64,000 bases of DNA, from contig CAWIZC010000012.1 of assembly GCA_963840445.1 (NCBI GenBank), positions 289,310 to 353,309 on the forward strand, given 5' to 3'. Shown here one piece after another: positions 61,437 to 64,000 of this stretch. The notes beneath the pieces are model-generated. The model saw only the letters and a list, made by a program, of their open reading frames with translations, was not told the DNA's origin and did not search any database. How positions within the stretch are numbered: the stretch's first letter is position 1; each line of letters starts with the position of its first letter. This stretch comes from AWTP1-13 sp963840445. GTDB lineage: Bacteria; Pseudomonadota; Alphaproteobacteria; Rhizobiales; Hyphomicrobiaceae. The position numbers and the translations under genes are program-made.

Positions 61437-62003
61437 ATGGCACAGACTGTTTCGACTTCTATCACAAGACGAAGCGTGGTGGCAGGGCTGACGCTGACCG
61501 CCGCCCCGGTGAGGGCACTATTGGCGGGGACGGATAATGCGCACGCACAGGCCAAGCAAACCACACCGGACAAGAGTCTGTACGAGCGGCTGGGCGGCGT
61601 TTTTGCCATCGCGGCGGTGGTGGATCACTTCAGCGACGCCGTCGTGAAGAACCCCATCGTCGGCCAGAAGTCCAAGAACCCGCAGCTGCGGGAATGGCAC
61701 ACCAAGAATCTGGGAAGGCTGCCCGGCCTCAAGTTCATGCGGACCCTGTGGGTCTGCAACGTGTCGGGTGGACCCTTCCAGTTCACGGCCACCAAGCCCG
61801 GCGCGACACCGCTCGGCCTTGAAGAGGCCCACCGGGACCTTCGCATCTCTCCCGCAGAATTCGATGAGGTCGCAGCGGAGCTCGGACGGACCCTGGATTT
61901 CGCGAAGGTCCCGAAGCGCGAGAAGGCCGAAGTTCTGGCAGCCTTCGCCGCCCACAAAGACGAGGTCACCGCCGGCTACGTGGCGGCCAACAAGCGGGGC
62001 TGA
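61437..62003 (+). CDS. Exported group 1 truncated haemoglobin
   Basis: A 188-residue protein. The start at 61437 has AAGGAG six bases upstream; an ATG at 61431 abuts that site. Residues 1-38 look like an export signal with a TRRSVV pair and hydrophobic stretch ending AHA-QA, possibly Tat. The globin domain follows: SLYERLGGVFAIAAVVDHFS, then FMRTLWVCNVSGGPFQFTA and GLEEAHRDLRISPAEFDEVA, with His132 as the likely proximal haem ligand. Group 1 truncated globins bind O2 and NO. A periplasmic form suggests NO or oxygen handling outside the membrane. Confidence 0.83.
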   Translation: MAQTVSTSITRRSVVAGLTLTAAPVRALLAGTDNAHAQAKQTTPDKSLYERLGGVFAIAAVVDHFSDAVVKNPIVGQKSKNPQLREWHTKNLGRLPGLKFMRTLWVCNVSGGPFQFTATKPGATPLGLEEAHRDLRISPAEFDEVAAELGRTLDFAKVPKREKAEVLAAFAAHKDEVTAGYVAANKRG

Positions 62004-62270
62004 AGCAACCCGTTCTGGCAACGCGGGGAGAGACCAACCAGGCCGGTCGGCGGCTTCTCGACGGGACTGAGTTGGCATGCTGGATGAAACGAGGCGGGGA
62101 CACGGGGTGGCATACGATGCGATTGAGTTGTGCGCACAAGGGAAATTAAGTCAGGACGGCCGATCTGTGCCGAGCGCCCGCATGCTTGAGAGAAGCTAAC
62201 AACGGGCGTGGCGCAAGGTGCTGGGCAGCTTAGCGATGAAATCCCGCGGGTTGGGCTCCAGAACGCATAA

Positions 62271-62301
62271 GGCCGGCAACCCTAGCCATCGGTTGCCGGC
62301 C
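62271..62301. terminator. Perfect 11-base hairpin after the 62.3 kb gene
   Basis: GGCCGGCAACC at 62271-62281 pairs exactly with GGTTGCCGGCC at 62291-62301 around a nine-base loop. It lies 18 bases past the stop of the minus-strand gene at 62319, as a terminator would, but only a weak T-stretch follows. Confidence 0.55.
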
Positions 62302-62318
62302 ATTGCTACGTTAGATTT

Positions 62319-62594
62319 TCAGGCCAACCAAAAGGCCTTCTGGCGATCTGGCTTCCCTTCGTCGTAGAGATAGAACCGTTCGCCGCCACCGAGGGACAGG
62401 ACCGCCTTGGCAAGGGCCGACGCGGGATAATCGCCATGCCGATCTCCGCGGTGCGCGATGCCCCACCAAGAGACTTCCGCCAACTCCACGACGTCCGTCC
62501 ATGAGGTTGCCGGGCGCTCCATGATGCGCTTTTCAAGCGGGTGCACCTCGCCGGTGGGCAGCTTCGCCCTACTCATGATCCTGTCCGCTATCAC
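62319..62594 (-). CDS. Small hypothetical protein, intact member of the repeated pair
   Basis: A 91-residue protein. The start at 62594 has a GGAG site six bases upstream. It reads HPLEKRIMERPATSWTDVVE, then LAEVSWWGIAHRGDRHGDYP, ASALAKAVLSLGGG and YLYDEGKPDRQKAFWLA. I recognise no family, but the composition and ribosome site are good. A 160-base block of it recurs at 40529-40688 with about 94 percent identity, there without its end. Its role is unknown; the WWGIAHRGDRxGDYPA core is likely the functional part. Confidence 0.6.
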   Translation of the reverse strand: MIADRIMSRAKLPTGEVHPLEKRIMERPATSWTDVVELAEVSWWGIAHRGDRHGDYPASALAKAVLSLGGGERFYLYDEGKPDRQKAFWLA

Positions 62595-62627
62595 TGGCTC
62601 CGCAGGAGGTCTGATCGCCAGGCCACT

Positions 62628-62867
62628 TCACCTGCTGCCGGGGCTTGACCCGATGTTCACGGTCTCTGTGTCCGGGGACGGCGCTCGGCTCCACGCCTGG
62701 TCGCGCGTAAAGCGGGTCATCCCGTGGCGAACTGCTTTGCCGTCCATATCGGGCCGGAACGGTGTGTAAGCGCAGCGCGCGGCGCAATCATAACGCTTTT
62801 GCTCGTCATTCCACAGAAGCTCGCCCTTGTCGCATGCGCACCGGAATTGCTTGGGCCAGCCATCCAT
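62628..62867 (-). CDS. Doubtful Cys-containing small protein
   Basis: A 79-codon frame. The first 45 residues (KQFRCACDKGELLWNDEQKR, then YDCAARCAYTPFRPD) have four Cys in two pairs, like a small zinc-binding unit. The rest looks run-on. It lies between two other minus-strand small genes. No family is recognised and the ribosome site is weak. Confidence 0.35.
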   Translation of the reverse strand: MDGWPKQFRCACDKGELLWNDEQKRYDCAARCAYTPFRPDMDGKAVRHGMTRFTRDQAWSRAPSPDTETVNIGSSPGSR

Positions 62868-62884
62868 CGCACGGCGCTCCAGGC

Positions 62885-63240
62885 CTAGGCGAGAAATGCT
62901 GGCCGTTTACGGGCGGTCGCGGGTGTCGTTGCTACGCGACCTTGGAGCTGCTGGATATGTTCGGTGAGCGCAGGCCACAGTGTGGGCCGACGTTGCGCTT
63001 CGATCTCTGGCGGGATGGTGCCTTGGAGCACAGGGACGGCGTTCTCAATGTACGCCAGAAGGCTACTCGTTACCTCGGGTTGATCATAGGCGGTAACGTT
63101 CCGAACCACGAAGTCTGCCACAGCTAGCCCCAAAGCTTCCCACCACACGTCCTGCGTGGGGCGCTCGGCTGCAGCAGGTCGCGTAGGTGGTTCGCAATTC
63201 TCTTGCCAAGGGCATGCACTTGGTCGCTGTGCTCAGTCAT
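62885..63240 (-). pseudogene. Small hypothetical protein with a frameshift
   Basis: From the ATG at 63240 (GGAG upstream) the frame reads MTEHSDQVHALGKRIANHLR. Near 63180 it should shift to a frame continuing ERPTQDVWWEALGLAVADFV, VRNVTAYDQPEVTSSLLAYI and ENAVPVLQGTIPPEIEAQRR. Joined, the protein has about 118 residues, mostly helical. The family is unknown. Its ATG overlaps the stop of the SPW-like gene upstream (ATGA), so both probably belonged to one transcript. Confidence 0.45.
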
Positions 63241-63516
63241 TGACTGTTCTCCGGTAGGGGTTCGCGCCACGTTCGGTAATTCGTCTTAACGTGCGCTAAA
63301 AGGACGGTCGGCTGTGAACGGCTAGCGCCTGTCACGTCGTCTGCCGCGACCATGATTACCGCCCCGGTTGCGATCACGGCGTCCAAGGCTTCCAAAGGAG
63401 TCACGACCCCCAGAGGAAAGCTCAGGCGAAACCACCAGCCACACCCTAATGACCAGCGCCGCCCATTCCTCCCAACCCAGGAAGCGGAAGATGTTGTCCC
63501 GGCCGATGTCGTTCAA
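63237..63516 (-). pseudogene. SPW-repeat-like membrane protein remnant
   Basis: GWEEWAALVIRVWLVVSPE resembles the SPW repeat (W-x-x-W-x-x-L-x-x-G-x-W-L-x-x-S-P-W). After a single-base shift near 63420 the frame continues VVTPLEALDAVIATGAVIMV, then a tail to the stop at 63237, which overlaps the next gene's ATG. The first conserved W after S-P is Glu here and the second SPW unit is missing, so it is degraded. Confidence 0.35.
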
Positions 63517-64000
63517 TTCAAGGAGACATCAACTGCTACTGGTGAGGGCGAGGACGCCAACGATGGTGATTACGACAATGCCGAGAAGGAAAAGTCCCCA
63601 GATGTGGCCATCATCGGCGGCGCGGTGGCGCGGATAATGTTCTTCGTGTGGGGTCGTGGGCTATCTCCTTTGCCCCCTGTCACTAGCAACGCCACCGAAA
63701 CATGTGCGTTCCGCCGGCCATCAGCCAGAGCTCGACGGTACCACCGCATGGCACTGGCCCCGTACCGAACCCATGCGCACCCAAAGGGAATACGATTATC
63801 GAGGCGTTGATCCGGACGGCAGCATTTTATCGATCCGCGGGACCTCCCTGTTCGGTTGCCGTTCAAAGTTTGTCCAGTGACGGCGACGCCCTAGCTAGGT
63901 GTCAGCCCACGGGCGAGGAAACCTCGGAACACGTCGCCGCAGGTGGCGTTAGCCGCGCGAGAGGGTGCACTACCAACAGCAACGAAAGGACACGGCATGC
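63517..64000. other. Right-end stretch without a clear gene
   Basis: On the minus strand near 63625-63535 one frame encodes a hydrophobic helix (GLFLLGIVVITIVGVLALTS) and stops, but it has no start codon. The remainder to the window end shows no certain coding signal. Confidence 0.3.

Noticed and set aside
1..64000. Possible CRISPR array, rRNA operon or intact tRNA
   Set aside because: I found no regularly spaced short repeats with unique spacers, no 16S/23S blocks, and only a half tRNA at 35506-35555.

Overview
The window looks like a stretch of a high-GC alphaproteobacterial chromosome, most likely from the Hyphomicrobiales (Bradyrhizobium/Xanthobacteraceae-like). This is an inference from the gene families present: TRAP and TTT solute transporters, a DUF1127 fragment, a HisKA_2-type kinase, a LuxR solo, ExoY/ExoF-like remnants, a Ku remnant, and short DUF992 or NepR-like proteins. 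There is no rRNA operon, intact tRNA or CRISPR array.

Left part (1-31.8 kb): mostly metabolic and transport genes. These are an ABC binding protein cut by the left edge, an EamA exporter, a methyltransferase, a lipoprotein, a TRAP operon (dctP-dctQ-dctM, minus strand), and a SARP/TolB/TPR regulator. They are followed by a quinone-reductase-like enzyme, a frameshifted SDR, a PilZ-PAS-PAS protein, tctB-tctA without tctC, an N-acyl-D-amino-acid deacylase, a PAP2/haloperoxidase-like protein and a second TolB/TPR regulator with a different DNA-binding head. Next come an alpha-oxoamine synthase plus SDR pair that could make a long-chain amino ketone and reduce it, a cluster of small stress/envelope proteins, and an MFS transporter.

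Middle part (31.8-41 kb): gene-poor, full of debris. It holds the wreck of an integrative element: an integrase N-terminal fragment, the 3' half of tRNA-Asp (a classical attachment site), a repeat-rich region, a frameshifted parA, an overlapping ribbon-helix-helix-like partner, and an overlapping membrane/coiled-coil protein. A decayed second copy of the last protein's C-terminal domain lies at 8.4-8.7 kb.

Right part (41-64 kb): signalling and stress genes. A HisKA_2 sensor kinase and a Crp/Fnr regulator diverge from a shared region with two palindromic operators. Also present are a LuxR solo, a periplasmic 2H phosphoesterase, a Fic protein, a NarL-type response regulator, a receiver-only protein, bactofilin, a serine recombinase flanked by matching inverted repeats, an exported truncated haemoglobin and several small secreted proteins. 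An exopolysaccharide locus (ExoY-, Wzz/ExoP- and ExoF-like) has all three genes shattered by frameshifts. Roughly twenty loci carry single-base frameshifts or are fragments, so either this region is decaying or the assembly has indel errors; both must be kept in mind.
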